Of a stretch of DNA of 64,000 bases, positions 1 to 12,300 are shown in pieces. Position 1 is the stretch's first letter. Every line of letters starts with the position of its first letter. Position numbers and translations under genes: made by a program. The stretch is from positions 65,816,969 to 65,880,968 of the forward strand of contig OX377205.1 of NCBI GenBank assembly GCA_947396885.1, given 5' to 3'. The notes under the pieces were generated by a model that saw nothing but the letters and a program-made list of their open reading frames with translations, did not search any database and was not told where the DNA came from. Source of the stretch: Heligmosomoides polygyrus polygyrus (taxonomy: Eukaryota; Nematoda; Chromadorea; Rhabditida; Heligmosomidae).

Positions 1-323
1 TTCTTTCAGCTGGGAGTCTTCTGATGACTGGACTTGAAAATTTTCACAAACACCATCACAGTTCACAATTTTCCAACATACAGCACCGACGATATGATTT
101 TTGGGAATGTTGAAGAGGTTCGTGTTCCGGGATTCATCACAACGCCTGATCTCATTTCCATTTGCCTTGCCTTTCCAGGCACTGCAGACTGGCTCTAGCT
201 AAGCAAACGATCTACGACCTCTCCACACCTCTAAAATTAAACATTTAGGAGACCTGTATATGTCATAGGAGGTGGAAGAAAGAGTACAGATCAAATTGTG
301 ACGCATCGGCTCATTCACTCAGT
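1..323. other. Unassigned sequence left of the first PLE copy
   Basis: I see no open frame or repeat that I recognise here. The last part may be upstream PLE sequence, because the reading frame of the next feature stays open for a few codons before its first ATG and has the Ser-Ala-His-Ser flavour of the matching position in the PLE at 47.9-48.1 kb. Confidence 0.3.
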
Positions 324-1067
324 ATGAAAAGAGCCGTTGCTCATAACATGTTCCGCACTACTCGAGCGGTCTCATCTGATGCCGTGGAAAGGTCCTACTC
401 TTTGGATATGGCGCGCCACATCGCGATTCTGAATGGATATGCTCCCACTGGCAGGGCTAGTGGGCAGAGACGAGAGCCGACAACCGTTGAAGGATTGCAG
501 CGAGAGCGGTCAAAAGTGGCATTCTGTGTCCCGTTCATTCCGGGCACTCTGACTGCAGCCATACGTGGCTGCGTTAGGAAGGCTGGGCTGCAAGACGATG
601 TGAGGGTAGTGGCAGTACCCCCTAGCAATCTTAAAAGGCAGCTAGTCCGAAACCGCTTGTATGACCGCCTATGCACAACACCAGCATGTGTTGTTTGTCC
701 TTCTGGAAGGGCTGGGGACTGTCTAACATCTGGTGTGGAGTAACTAATCACATGTACGGAGTGTGGAGATGAGTATGTGGGAGAAACAGGTAGACCCTTG
801 TGCGTAAGGACCAAGGTGCACTTGGACGGATTGCGCAGGTCCCATATCTCTACTCCCTTGGGCGAGCACAGGGTGCGGCGGCACGCGAACAGCTGTTTCG
901 GCGTGGAGGTGAAGATCTTTGCGCGTGAAGATGAGATTTCGGCGCGCCGAACACTCGAGGCGCTGTACATTGCGGCAAGATCCCCCCCCCCCCAAATCAA
1001 TAGGAAGGACGAGTGCTTGGCTGTGATCCAAGAGCTGGCGCCGTACGTCGCCCTCTGCGGGTTTTGA
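324..1067 (+). pseudogene. Penelope-like element, C-terminal half with GIY-YIG nuclease, one nonsense codon
   Basis: This is the last part of a PLE polyprotein: the region after the reverse transcriptase, then a GIY-YIG endonuclease. The frame runs through RNRLYDRLC, the cysteine pair in ACVVCPSGRAGDC, then a TAA at 741-743, then LITCTECGDEYVGETGR, and on to a stop near 1065. The TAA sits where the other PLE copy at 50.0 kb has the tyrosine of its GVIY motif, so the catalytic GIY tyrosine is lost by one substitution. Reading simply continues in the same frame after it, so this is a recent-looking nonsense change. No RT domain lies upstream in the window, so the copy is 5' truncated. A polyC run of 12 near 982-993 could hide an indel. 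PLEs insert by target-primed reverse transcription; this copy cannot make a full protein. Confidence 0.85.
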
Positions 1068-1385
1068 CCTCTGGGTCATGACCCCTTAGGTCCCTAAGGT
1101 GGGCGGTCCCAAGGGCTCTAATCTCACTCACCCATCTTTCGTCCAGCCAGGGTGACGGTGGACGCCTTTTGTCCACATCCAAGGTTGGCCATGTTTCCGA
1201 CTTCTTATGGCATCCTTTTCGTAGTCTCTTAGCCTATTGGATGGGTTCCTGCAGAATGAAATGGCATTTGGGAGGGTAGCTTCTCAGATGACTTCGACTT
1301 TTCCAGGCTCTGAAGAAGACGACGACGAAACGTAAGCCGCAATAAAGAGTTATACCAATCTTGGTCTCGCTGAAGCAAACACTCG
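1068..1385 (+). repeat. PLE 3' untranslated tail
   Basis: Follows the PLE stop. It ends with a ribozyme-like block and an AATAAAG-type sequence (about 1340-1348), as does the tail of the PLE at 50.3-50.6 kb. The next PLE copy begins directly after it, so two 5'-truncated copies lie in tandem. Confidence 0.6.
1306..1338 (+). ncRNA. Hammerhead-ribozyme-like motif in PLE tail, stem II decayed
   Basis: Order of parts: GGCT (1306-1309), core CTGAAGA (1310-1316), a 10-nt segment with no clear stem II, GAA (1327-1329), ACGT, A, then AGCC (1335-1338), which pairs with GGCT as stem I. This is the type I hammerhead layout with a minimal stem III. Hammerheads are known in PLEs of other animals. Stem II is not formed here, so this copy is probably inactive. 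Confidence 0.45.
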
Positions 1386-1417
1386 TCGATCAGTGAGTTG
1401 CACCACGTCGAGATAAG

Positions 1418-1956
1418 GTGCCCTTATATGTCCCTTTCATTTCTGACGACGTCACTTCTGCTCTACAACGAAGTATAAGACGGGCCCAGTTGGAGGATGA
1501 TATTGTCTTACGATTAGTTAACATTCCAAACAACAACATCAGACGCCAGCTGGTTCGAAATAGGCTTTACGACAGGGAGTGCGTAACGGAAAACTGTGTT
1601 GTATGTGTCTTCACGGGATTGCACCAAGGTTAGCGTTATCCATGAGCTTAAATGCAGGACATGCATACATTGGGGAAACCGGAAGGGTTCTTGCTATTCG
1701 TGTTAATGAATGAACATCTAGCGTGCAAAAGGCGAGGTATCTTAACAAATCCTCTGCGCAAGCATAAAGTGGAGGAACTAGCGGAAACGACTTTGATGTG
1801 AAGTGCACGATTTTGACCATCGAGACAGATATTTCGCCAAGAAAAGCGCTGAAGGCGTTCTGGATTCTTTCACGAAATCCACGAATGAACAACCGAAATG
1901 AGTGCCCTTCGGTCACGGTTGACGTTTTGCCGTTTATTTCGCATTGCGAGTTATAA
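1418..1956 (+). pseudogene. Second Penelope-like element, GIY-YIG half, frameshifted
   Basis: The same PLE C-terminal region as at 324-1067 and 49.8-50.3 kb but clearly diverged. It starts at LYVPFISDDV, keeps NIRRQLVRNRLYDREC and the ENCVVC cysteines to about 1610, then loses frame. The GIY-YIG remainder is readable in other frames (IGETGR equivalent near 1670-1690, EHLACKRRG near 1710-1735). The protein end is near 1956. The copy has frameshifts and stops and lacks the RT domain. Confidence 0.8.
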
Positions 1957-2044
1957 AGCGACCTGTGGTAACAAGAATGTGGTTAAGAATGACACTGGAA
2001 TACACCGTATACATAGTGTAGAATGAACAGTATAGTGAGCCTCA

Positions 2045-2517
2045 CGAGGGAGGTCAGTGAGCCCGGTCCGGAGATTCTGAACGAGACCTATGTGGTCTTG
2101 TGGGACATTGGACGAGGATCACAGAACTATGTTTCGTTCTTGCCAATTGCCACAGGGTGGTGCAAAAATGGCAAAAAATGGTACTGCGTCAGGGCGAGCT
2201 GATAAGGCAAAAGTGACACCTGGAATGGGCCTGTTGTGCTCATAACCAATTCTAGAAAGCGTTTAGAGCTATTAAACTTTTGAATGGAATTTGAGCAGCG
2301 AACCTTTTGTACGTTAAGTTCTGCGCACAACAGGGCCATTCTAGGTGTCACTTTTGCCTTATCAGCCCGCTCTGAAGCGATACCATTTTTTGCCATTTTT
2401 GGACCACCCAGGAGCATTTAGCAAAAACGAAACAGTTCTGTGATCCTCGTCCGATGTCCTACAATACCATATAGGTCTCGTTCAGAATATCTGCACCGAG
2501 TTCACTGACCTCCCTCG
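2045..2517. mobile_element. Foldback MITE of about 470 bp with near full-length inverted arms
   Basis: The first about 210 bp read almost the same as the reverse complement of the last about 210 bp. Outer ends share CGAGGGAGGTCAGTGA; inside, TTCTGAACGAGACCTAT and CGAGGATCACAGAACT recur on both arms. The arms meet near 2275. I could not define a target duplication. The sequences on both sides belong to one PLE tail, so the element is nested in it. A diverged relative lies at 51.44-51.67 kb. Confidence 0.75.
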
Positions 2518-2960
2518 ACAGTCACCATCTGTCGATTAACTGCGAGAGCGGTGTCGCTCCGCACAAGTGGCGGATCAGCGGATAAGTTTATCGTTCGTGG
2601 GTTCGGGATTTCTTGCAATGCCTCAAGACGATATCCGAAGGCTAGAGACGATGAGGCGTTTGGTCGGGTAGATAGCAACATTCGAACTCTCAAGCCACTC
2701 TTAGGCCTCCGAAGACGACGAACGGGTCTAAACGTTAGGCCTGAGTTATACTCCCGCGAGAGCATCCGCGGAAGGGCGGGAATCGCGCCGAGACTCCTCA
2801 CCTGGCCAATCGCCGCACCTCGCCACGCCCGCCTCCGCCGTGCACCATTGGTCCGCAGACGTTCCGCGGATGCTCCCGCGGGAGTATAACAGATGCCTTA
2901 GGCTGCTCAATAAATACTGGTCCACCTAACAACCTCGTTCGGCACAGAAGTAATAGAAAC
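2518..2960 (+). repeat. Rest of the second PLE tail, with a mutated hammerhead-like block
   Basis: Continues the PLE tail after the foldback MITE. At 2704-2740 it has GGCCT, CCGAAGA, a C, GAC with GTC around a six-base loop, then TAAACGTTAGGC. The stem II (GAC/GTC) matches the copy at 50.56 kb, while the core has two changes. The 160-bp MITE at 2738 sits inside stem I; joining the flanks across one TTA restores the tail, followed by an AATAAAT signal. Confidence 0.6.
2738..2897. mobile_element. 160-bp PIF/Harbinger-like MITE, copy 1
   Basis: Flanked by TTA on both sides (2735-2737 and 2898-2900). Ends read GGCCTGAGTTATACTCCCGC and, on the other strand, GGCATCTGTTATACTCCCGC. The body is GC-rich with the shared stretch GCCGTGCACCATTGGTCCGC. 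A second copy of exactly 160 bp is at 43860-44019. The 3-bp TWA-type target duplication and GGCC-type ends fit the PIF/Harbinger group; it encodes nothing. Confidence 0.85.
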
Positions 2961-3335
2961 ATTTCCAGCAGCCATTAAAAATGCATCGAGAGGTACTCGT
3001 CGAGAGCACAGCGCAGTCTGCTTTTATATAACGCTGACATTTTCCCTATTTCACACCAGAAAGAGTCGACAAATAGACAATTTCATGACCATTCAACAGC
3101 CGTTTAAATTAAATAGTCCACGAGCCTGAGCTTCCTTCTTAAAGCCCTACATAGGCGGCTTGAACTTCAATTTTTCATACAAAATACTCGGTTGAATTCG
3201 CAAAACTTTTCCAGTTTCGAATTGTATGTTTTCACAACACGTAAGGGCAGTTCACCTCCTTTTATCCTTAGGCTCTCTAATCAAGGTAGAGGCGATTACT
3301 AGAGGCAGGAATTTCCACCTATGACAACATACCCT
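2961..3335. other. 3' flank of the BDP1 gene
   Basis: Lies just after the BDP1 stop codon on the minus strand and probably holds its 3' untranslated region. I could not choose a polyadenylation signal with confidence. No other coding signal seen. Confidence 0.35.
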
Positions 3336-6300
3336 TTAGATCCAACTGCTGCATGGTTCACGACCGCTCTGGATGGACGTTTCCGTGGCAGAGCTTTCGA
3401 AAGAGTCCCGACAACATTCCTCAACGGAGAGGTATGCTTCTCCAGTGTAGAACTCCCGGTAGACTTGTCCATATCTAGACACATACAAGTCAATTACGCG
3501 CACAGATGTATTGTTCCTTTCAAAACGCAAACCATCGCAGTCATCAGCAGACGACGATTCGTCGTCCAGCACAATAATCTGCGTTGCACCTTCGTCAGAA
3601 ACCTCGGGGCTAGCAGCACTCGCTGAATTGTCTTTACGTTTTGATCCAGACCTGAAACATATCGCTTAAGACACTGAAACTGGAAATTACCAAATGAAGG
3701 GAATTTTCGGAAGTGCTGCAGCATAGTTCAGTCAGAGAATCGACCGAACACTCGTCAGCCAGTCAGGGCGCCCAACTTACTCACCCCACTCGATCAGGTC
3801 TCATTGGTCTGTCGCATTCGTCAACCTTCTCATGTAGGCTTAATGAATAATGTTGTGTCCTATATTGGATTGATATCGGTTCTGGTGATCCTCCTTAATC
3901 AATTTCAAATGCGAACATTATTTCGCTTCCACTGCGCGGGCGTCCATGGCTTCCCACTTGTCGGAGCATTACAAAATGTCCCCAACGGATCCACCAAAAG
4001 CCGAATCCCCCGCTGCTACTCACTTAGGTTTAGTCGATTCATTGATGAGAGGCTGAGAGGAACGCATCTTTCGTTGTAGCGTTGCGCTGGAAGACGAAGA
4101 AGGGACAGACCCTCGTTGTGGCGTTGAACCTTTCGCTGATTCAATCTCATCTGCAAAAACAGACAATAGGATCGGTGTAGCCGTAAATGCAGCAACGTTA
4201 TGACCGAAACCCACCGCAACGATCTTCTAGGTCAACCGGAGAAGGCTTGTCAATTGCTACTATGTCCCGAGCTGCGTCACATCCTGAAGTTTCTTGTACG
4301 TGCGGAGTAACTGCGATGTTGGTGTTGATACTGGGAGTCGACCTAAAACTTTGCGTTATAACAATAATGCTTCTATAGATATAGATGAGCTGATCCATTC
4401 GTCTGTCCCTACTTTCTTTCATCGGTCCAACACATCTTGGTCGCAACTATATCGATCTCCGTTCATGCCTATTAGGCCAACATTTCATCTAGCACAGAAA
4501 AGCTTGAAAACGCTTTAACAGTAATGCCGAGGTTTCAATACGAGAAGGCATGGAGATTGTCGATCTCTGTACACAGTTAACTGTTTGAGGTAGACATCAC
4601 GCGAACATATTGGACCCGCTCCACTACAGGTAAACAGCTCGATCCGGGAGCAATTTTCTACTAGTTTCATTGACAGATGGATATGGTCCAGAAGGGAGGC
4701 CTCATTACAGGTAAACAAGCGAAACACGCAAATCGACCGTTGTTAAGGATTTTTCATCAGAACTGGCCGCGATCGATATCCGTCAATACCGTCAATATCT
4801 TTTTGAAACAGAAATCTTATCCGGAACTTGACGAAGTGGCTTGGCCGACAACTGTTGGTGAAGGACAGGAGCAGAAGCGATGCACATGACTGATGCTTTT
4901 TCATGCGCGTAGGGCAGGCAGATCAGTAGGTACTTCAAGCACTCAACAATTTGAGGCCAAAATGGTCAGTTTTGGTTAATTTACGAAGAAAGGAAAAGCA
5001 CACACTGCTAGTTCATAATCTCTATTAGGTGTTTCTACAAGAGCGAATTCAATTCTGCTTTGACCCGCGCAAGGACTGCTCTCCGATAGCGTTAGACAAT
5101 CCCAGCCTCACGCAGCGGCGCTTGAAACGCGTGGTCAGCACAGTTGACCAATGTCGGTGCTTTTGCTGCTACAATGGTGGGCGACACGAAGTATACGCAC
5201 CCCTTAGGGTTGCCTAGCAATCCAGCTATATCCTTTGGCTGCCTTGAGCTATGCAACACCCAAGTTCTCCCAGGTTGCTTGATTAGGTTGTACTCTAATG
5301 TATTCCGCCAACCAAAATGTGCCCCAGAGAAGAAAAAAAAATACAACACCCGAGAAGTCACTGGAAATGAACAAAGGGGCAATAATTGCCTCTAGTGATA
5401 ATACTCATTCCATTGTTATACTATTCTTGCTCCGGCGCGTGGTACTACAGACGATGGAGGCGACGGCTGTTATATGCAACACGAATCGAGGTTCTTGGCT
5501 CGGGTTCCCCCCAAGGTTAACCAAGCCTTCTATACCTTTGGGGTCGGTAAATTAGCAAAAAAGATTAAAATTTGTCTGAGAAGGACAATACAATTACATT
5601 TTTATCGGCTGGCCACCGAGAGTTATCGCTTAGGAGAAATACGCATTCAAGTTGTCTCCACGACATCTCGTAGAAGTAGAATGCAAAAGAGATTGAGTAA
5701 CACCGTCCTTTATTCTTCCTTATCCTGGCCTGGGAAACTTTGGAGAGTTAACTGGTACGTCGTTTCCATTGCCCCCCCCCCCCCCCACTCCAATGAATTG
5801 TACGGCATCTGACCTAAAGGTTAGATTCACTACCAGCTTTTTCTTCTTCTTCAGCGTTTGCCTCGCTTCGTAGCGGGTGCCCTGAGAAGAGAAGGGGTGT
5901 TGCGGGAGCAGCGGGTGTTGCGTCAGCGAGTGTCGAGTCAGCGGCTCTCCTGTCCCGCCCCTTGTGAGGCTCGATCCGCTATTCTGTTGTCATACTCCAT
6001 CTTTCCCGATCCAGCGCTAGATCAGGGTGGACATCAGCAATAATCAAGACCATGTGTAGCACCCATATGTAACGTATCAGTCCAGCGCTGCTTCGGGCGC
6101 CCTCTAGGCCGCTTCCCCACTATCCCGAAGTAAGGCCTATCTTGCAGGTGCTGTCTTCTTCTCCACGCAGAACGTGGCCGTACCACCGCAAGCGAGCTTC
6201 GCGCATCTTTTCGGCTATCAGCGAGACAGCGAAGTTCTGCCGAATGGCATCGTTGCGGATGCTGTTCATGCACGTGACTCCAACCATCCAGCGCAGCATC

Positions 6301-9300
6301 TTCGTCTCCATGACGCTGAAGCGACTTTCACCTTCCTTGGTCGCAGAGCAACATTCAGCGCCGTACATTGTTATTGGCCGGACGACTGTTCCATAGATCT
6401 TCGACCTTAGGTGCTCTGCTACCTTCCTACCGCAGAGCACTACAGTCAACGAGCGCCACTTGGGCCACTACCACCATCAATGAATACGTGAATTCACTTC
6501 CACCATCAGTTTGAAGCTCAATGCCGTTAACCTTAGTGGAGCTGGACTCAGAAACGTCCGTCGTTAAATACTCGGTCTTCTTCACGTTCAATCTGAATCC
6601 CAACCACTCCAAATGATCACACAAAGCTTGCATCTCTCGCTCGTATTCACATTTATCTTTGCTAGCGAGCCATACGTCGTAAGCATAAAGCAACGCCTAA
6701 GGGACGGCCTCTGAAGATCTCGTGTGGTGGCATTTGACAACAAAGAGGAGTGCGAAAAGTTTAGAACCCTGGTGTACTCCGACAGAGATGGAAAACTCCA
6801 TCGAGGTTGCAGCTGCAGCTTGAACTCGACTCCTTGTACAATAGTACGAAATTCGCACCCACCCTATCGAGTTCTTCAGGGACTCCATGGTGTCACAGGC
6901 CGTATCATACCACTTCATACGGTACGCGATCAAAGGCCTTCTTCAAGTCGAGGATGACGATACACACTGGCTTCGGTTCCCGCGGGGCTTCTCTAACAGA
7001 AGGCGAGAGGCGTGTATGGCATGCATGGTGCCACAGCTGGCTACGAAGCCACACTGATGTGACGAATTCGTCCACCGACAATTCGCTCAAAGATCTTCGT
7101 ACTGTGTGAAAACAAGCGAATGTGACGGTAACTGAAGCAGTCCGCAGGACTGCCCTTCTTCCATATCGGAACCGCCATACTTTGGCGCCAACTTCCAGGC
7201 ACCTTCTTCTACGCTACAATCTGACTAAATAACATCGAAAGCCACTCAGCAGGGTACCAACGCTTTGGTTTCCACAAATCAGCCGCCACGTCGTCGGGCT
7301 CATCCGCTTTGCTTGGCCTCATCTTCTTTAAAGCCGCTTCAGTCCTCAACGGTGAGGATCTGGGAGATCGTAGATCTCAGCCACAGAAGGGACGAAGGGA
7401 GAAACGAATTGACGACACTCTTCAGTCGATATTCCCTCGAAATAACCATCGCTTCAATGCCCTCTTGTGGTTCGCAGTATGGCCGTTCTCATCATTGATG
7501 CCGAAAAACTTCTTAGTATCCTCGGTCTGCCGATGGCGGATCTTAGCAAGTCGGTACAAAATGAGTGACTTTTGGAACGACTACGTCCTTCTTGGTAGCT
7601 TTTTTTTCGCTTCGTGGTGCTTTTACCAGTTATCGGCTGTTTTGTCGCAGAGAAACACATGACAAAGCGCTTTCAACTTTCGAACCTTTCCTTTCACATC
7701 GTCTTTCCACAGCCATGTCCACTTGTAGAACCTGCGTTGCCAAGGTTTCGTTATGCAAAGTTCCCACCGTGTGCAGCCAGACAAGTCGCGTCGGTCGCCT
7801 TTCTTCCAGGTTTCGTCGACAGTCGTGACTGTTGGTAAGCCACGAAAGAAATCACAGCTGCTTCTTCTCTCTCATTCGCCACCACTTGATTCTTGTTGCA
7901 CCGCATCGGTCGAGCTGTTTCCGCCTCGGTGGGACGATCTTTGAAGTGCAGATCAGCGGATGCTGTGGGGCGACCGTCCAATACGGCACGATCTTCGCGT
8001 CCGTGACAAGACTCCGGTCGCGATCTCTCACAAGGAAAAAAACTGTCTGAGTCTTGGTACTCCCACTGTAGTATGAGATAAGGTGCGAGTCGCGTTTACG
8101 AAACATGGTGTTCATTATGGTAAAGTTGTGCGTTTCAGCATAATCAAGGATACGCTCACGATCTGCATTAGCGACCCGACCAACATGATAGCTGCACCCG
8201 TCTTTCGTAGCGCTCACGCGCCCACTAAGTCACCAGCGACTATGATGACATCTTTCGAAGGTACCTCTGTGCTGTCTTCTCATGAACCAGGCCCAAAAAC
8301 TCATCCTTGGCTTGATCGAAGCAGCAATTCTGCGGAACATACGAATAGAAGTGATAGAGTCGCTCTTTACGACAACTATCTTCATCCATCGATCAACAAA
8401 CGCTCAACGCTTACAATCGATTCACGAAAACGTTCGGAGACTATGAGTCCACTCCACAAGATTCTCTACTATACTTTATGCTTCTTTCAAAAAGCGGGTT
8501 GCCAAGTTCGTTGATTGATTTGTACCCTCTCATAATTATGTGGTTTTTACTGTTTCGGCTCAAATTACCGCTTCTCATTTTGTAGTATTGAATTGTCACT
8601 TAATTCCTAGCATTGTGTTTTAGTTCTTGTTCTTGTTGTCTCGTTTGGTTCTCCTTGAGTTTGTTTTCTCGTGCCGATTTCGGCACCCACAATAAATAAA
8701 TAAATACTAGCTCAGAAGGCAAAAGTAGTGTTCGCTTCATAAGCGTTCGTCAACTGTTGCGAACCACATCCATCGGCTTTCAGAATAACTCAATTCTCGC
8801 CCCAAAAGGTTAGTTATGTACATAATTCAATATGTTGCTACGGAGTCCCTTGAGCAGCATTCATCCCACACAGATGAATGAAGGAGAGGGCAGACGGATT
8901 AGCACTTCTACAGAGTAGGATGGAAAAATATGTAACCTGCAGCTCACCTTTTAGTATTCGCAGGAATCCTGATAAGTGGCTTCACCGAAGGTTTTTTCGG
9001 TTTCCACGCCGTGCGGGGAACCCCAGAACCAGACACGGCAACTCCTGGAACTGCTGCAGAATGATCTGGCGACACCACTTCTAGATGAAAAGAACGTTAA
9101 GGAGATTTAAGAAACAACAGCTGACCAGAAAAGCATACCTTCATGGCTATCCGGTGCAACCGAGACCGCCGGGCTGTTCTCCGCCACTACTGGGCTGATA
9201 ACGGCACTATTGCTAGAGACTTCCGAGCAAGAGCCATTTGACATGCTGGGACTGGCTCTTGAATGAGTTTATAAATAACAGCTATGTAGAACTTGGAGCA

Positions 9301-12300
9301 TGAGGATCACGAGCAAGAAACTGGATTTTGGAAATTAAACTTCAAAATCATTATTAAAGTAATGTGCAGCCGAAGCCCACCTTTTGTTATTAGCTAAGTG
9401 CTCATCAAGTGGCTTTCCACGCCAAGCGGCACGAGGAATCCCGGAACATGAAGGAGTAAGAATGTGAAGTATCGGTGTCTTAGCCGACTTCTCAATGGGC
9501 TCCGTGGCAGCTGCCAAACGTTGAAATTACAAACCATGCAGAAGGGGCGACAAGACCCATGTTACCATGCTCTTGATTCGTCATACAACCTGTTTGCTGC
9601 TCCTCGATATTGCTTTCATCCTGAGCTGGACCGTCGCTGGGAGTTACGGAACCAGTCGTTTTCTTTAGATTACGTTTGGTTTTAGAAGACGACCTAAAAT
9701 GTTGGGATAACAGCTCGATAATTGAGGCAAAATCTCAACGCTAAAATACTAACATATCACATTGAGATAAACTTTGATCAGAGCGAATCTAGCGGCCAGT
9801 AGCAACAACGAAAGAAATATGCCTTGGAATTCTAGGCTCTCATCCTGTTTTCATACCCTTAAATTAAACTTAGTCATAAGCGTGAATAACGCTGTTCTGT
9901 TCGACAAAGATGCTGTCATTTAGGACGATGACATCTTCACCGTGCCGCGCCGGCGCCCTGTCTCACCCACGGGATTCCTTATCTTAAATGCCGAACAACG
10001 CAGTCGAGCCATAAACACTGAAAGGGGTCTACGCATCAAATTGTGTCTCGCGTTCCAGGAGGGGTCAAGAAGTTCTATACTGAGACTTTTTCGCTCCACT
10101 AGGAGAAGAGGGGCAATAACTCCAGGATGTGCCATTAGAAGGTCCACATCCCGGACATCGTTCCCTCGTCTAGTTCAGAACACAGAAGTAAATAAAACAC
10201 ATCTACCAAATTGCAGATTAGTTCAAATAATCCTGTCCGAAAAATCGAAGCAGTTTTCCATTCTCCATCCTCACAATAACACATGCTGAATGCTATAGAT
10301 TACCCTCGTGCGCAATGGTGAACGAGGTCAGTTGCAATGTACATGACTCTATCACATAACGGTAATCTCACACAAAATGGATTTTCAAGTAAAGTATTGT
10401 TTACGAGCAAACGAAGGTGTGGTAGCTTCCAACAGCAGTGGTATGCAGGAGCATGCTACATAAAGCACTGCGAGTAGTTTCAATATAAGCAATTTCATTA
10501 TAAGCAACGAATGAAGGTCACGGGTTCTGCGTACTTTGATTCCTCATATCAATAAGGGTCCTTGGGGAACAAGCATAAGGTCGGATTCTCAAAAGAACAT
10601 TGATCGAGACTACCTCATATCGAGTCGCCGGCACTTGACTTGATCGTGATTTGAGGTTACCGTCCAATAATGGTTTCTTACAAATTCATCTCTAAGATGT
10701 AATCCCCTTTCATATCGAGGAGGGTGTGTTGTATGGTGAACCGCCTCGGTTTTTTGGAGCCGATTGTTTCGACTAATTTGTTGTTTGAAGAATGTGTTAT
10801 GCGTAAATGTACGAAAACATGGAATAATATCAATATACCTGCTAGATCATTTACAATGGAAGTAAGAGTTTTGCAGAAATGTAGAAGATATGCAATGCGG
10901 ATTCCAAAACCCGACCTACAGTTCGCAAGTGTGGGCCATCACCCACTAGGTTATCCGAGAAACACGCAGATTCGCAGTTAGAACGCACCCCGTCTCTCGT
11001 CAACATAACAGGCGTATCAATGCACTGCGAACGATCCAACTTTCGCCATCCATAACTCTGCACTATGTTATACTCGGATCGAGATACTTGCATTTTGCCG
11101 TTTCTGCGGGGAAGAGAGAGAGAGAAAGTGAGGGAGACAGAGGGGAGGGGCGACCTACCGTCGAGATGTTCTTCTGGAAAGACGGAATGGTGATCCATAC
11201 TTCGACCATCTTTGCGAAAACAAGGCGTCAATTCCATATTTCCAAAGAACTGTGTACCTCTTGGTGTTAGCTGGAAGCCTGGCAATAGACAATGGTTTTT
11301 TTCCACGCCATGCTGCTCGCGGAACTCCAGATGATAATGAAGCGGAGCCACAGCCTATGGTAGACTTCTCAGTCGAGTCAGTAGCGGCTAAACGTGAACA
11401 TGAATGAAGGCCACACGAATACATGTAGCCAGAACTCTTACCAACGTGCTCCTCGACAACAGAAGAAGATGTTGGCTGATTCTCTAATGTAACTACATCA
11501 TCAGTGGCTTCCCCACTGACAACTTCCGAACCAGGTTCATTCGTTGTAGTCTGCTTCGTCCTTGGGTCAGATCTGGAACGTTGTACTAAACACGCGACAA
11601 TTCGAGGACTGTCTACGTCCGACCTTGAATCTTAGCATTGACATTTCGTAGTTTGCTGCCAGCCGTATGTCAGCTGTAGAACAACAGACTAGAAGGTCGA
11701 TATCAATCTATCGGTATTTTTTTTCATATTTTGCGAGGTGAATTTATTTATATTGACAACAAATATTATTCAAAGATATTAATCATTTTGTTATATGACC
11801 CTTTGCCATCCTTCGGTAAGTTGAAACATTCAACGTTCGAAGAAGCCTCGGTTTCCAGAAGATCTGCTGCAACTAATTTTTAACAACTTGGCCGGAATCA
11901 AAAGTTTTACCATTCCTGTGGCCTTGAAGAGAGCGGCACAAATGGTAAACTGATGGTGCTAAATAAGGGCTATAGGGGTATGTGGCATCAGTTCCCAATT
12001 GAGCTTTGTTAATTTTTGACGGGCCATCAAAGAGGAGTGGGGTCTTGCGTTATCATGAACGAACATCACGCCGTTGCGATTGGCCAGTTCAGGGTGTTTT
12101 TCTTGATTTCCTCGTTCAGTTTCGATAATTGACAACAGTAGACATTCGAGTCAATAGTTTGGTTTCCTCGAAGCAGCTTAAAGTAGACCATGACCTCGCA
12201 TATGTCAATGCGTTTGGTGAGATGGATTTCATTTAATTCGTGAGGAACCCGAACATCTAGTTTGTTTACGTAACCAAACTGTTGTCAGTGCAAGTAAATG

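Noticed and set aside
324..1067. GIY-YIG domain as a homing endonuclease or repair nuclease gene
   Set aside because: The upstream RNRLYDR and cysteine segments, the tail and the copies elsewhere fit Penelope-like elements.
8083..8514. 143-codon plus-strand frame
   Set aside because: Largely antisense to the endonuclease part of the RTE LINE.
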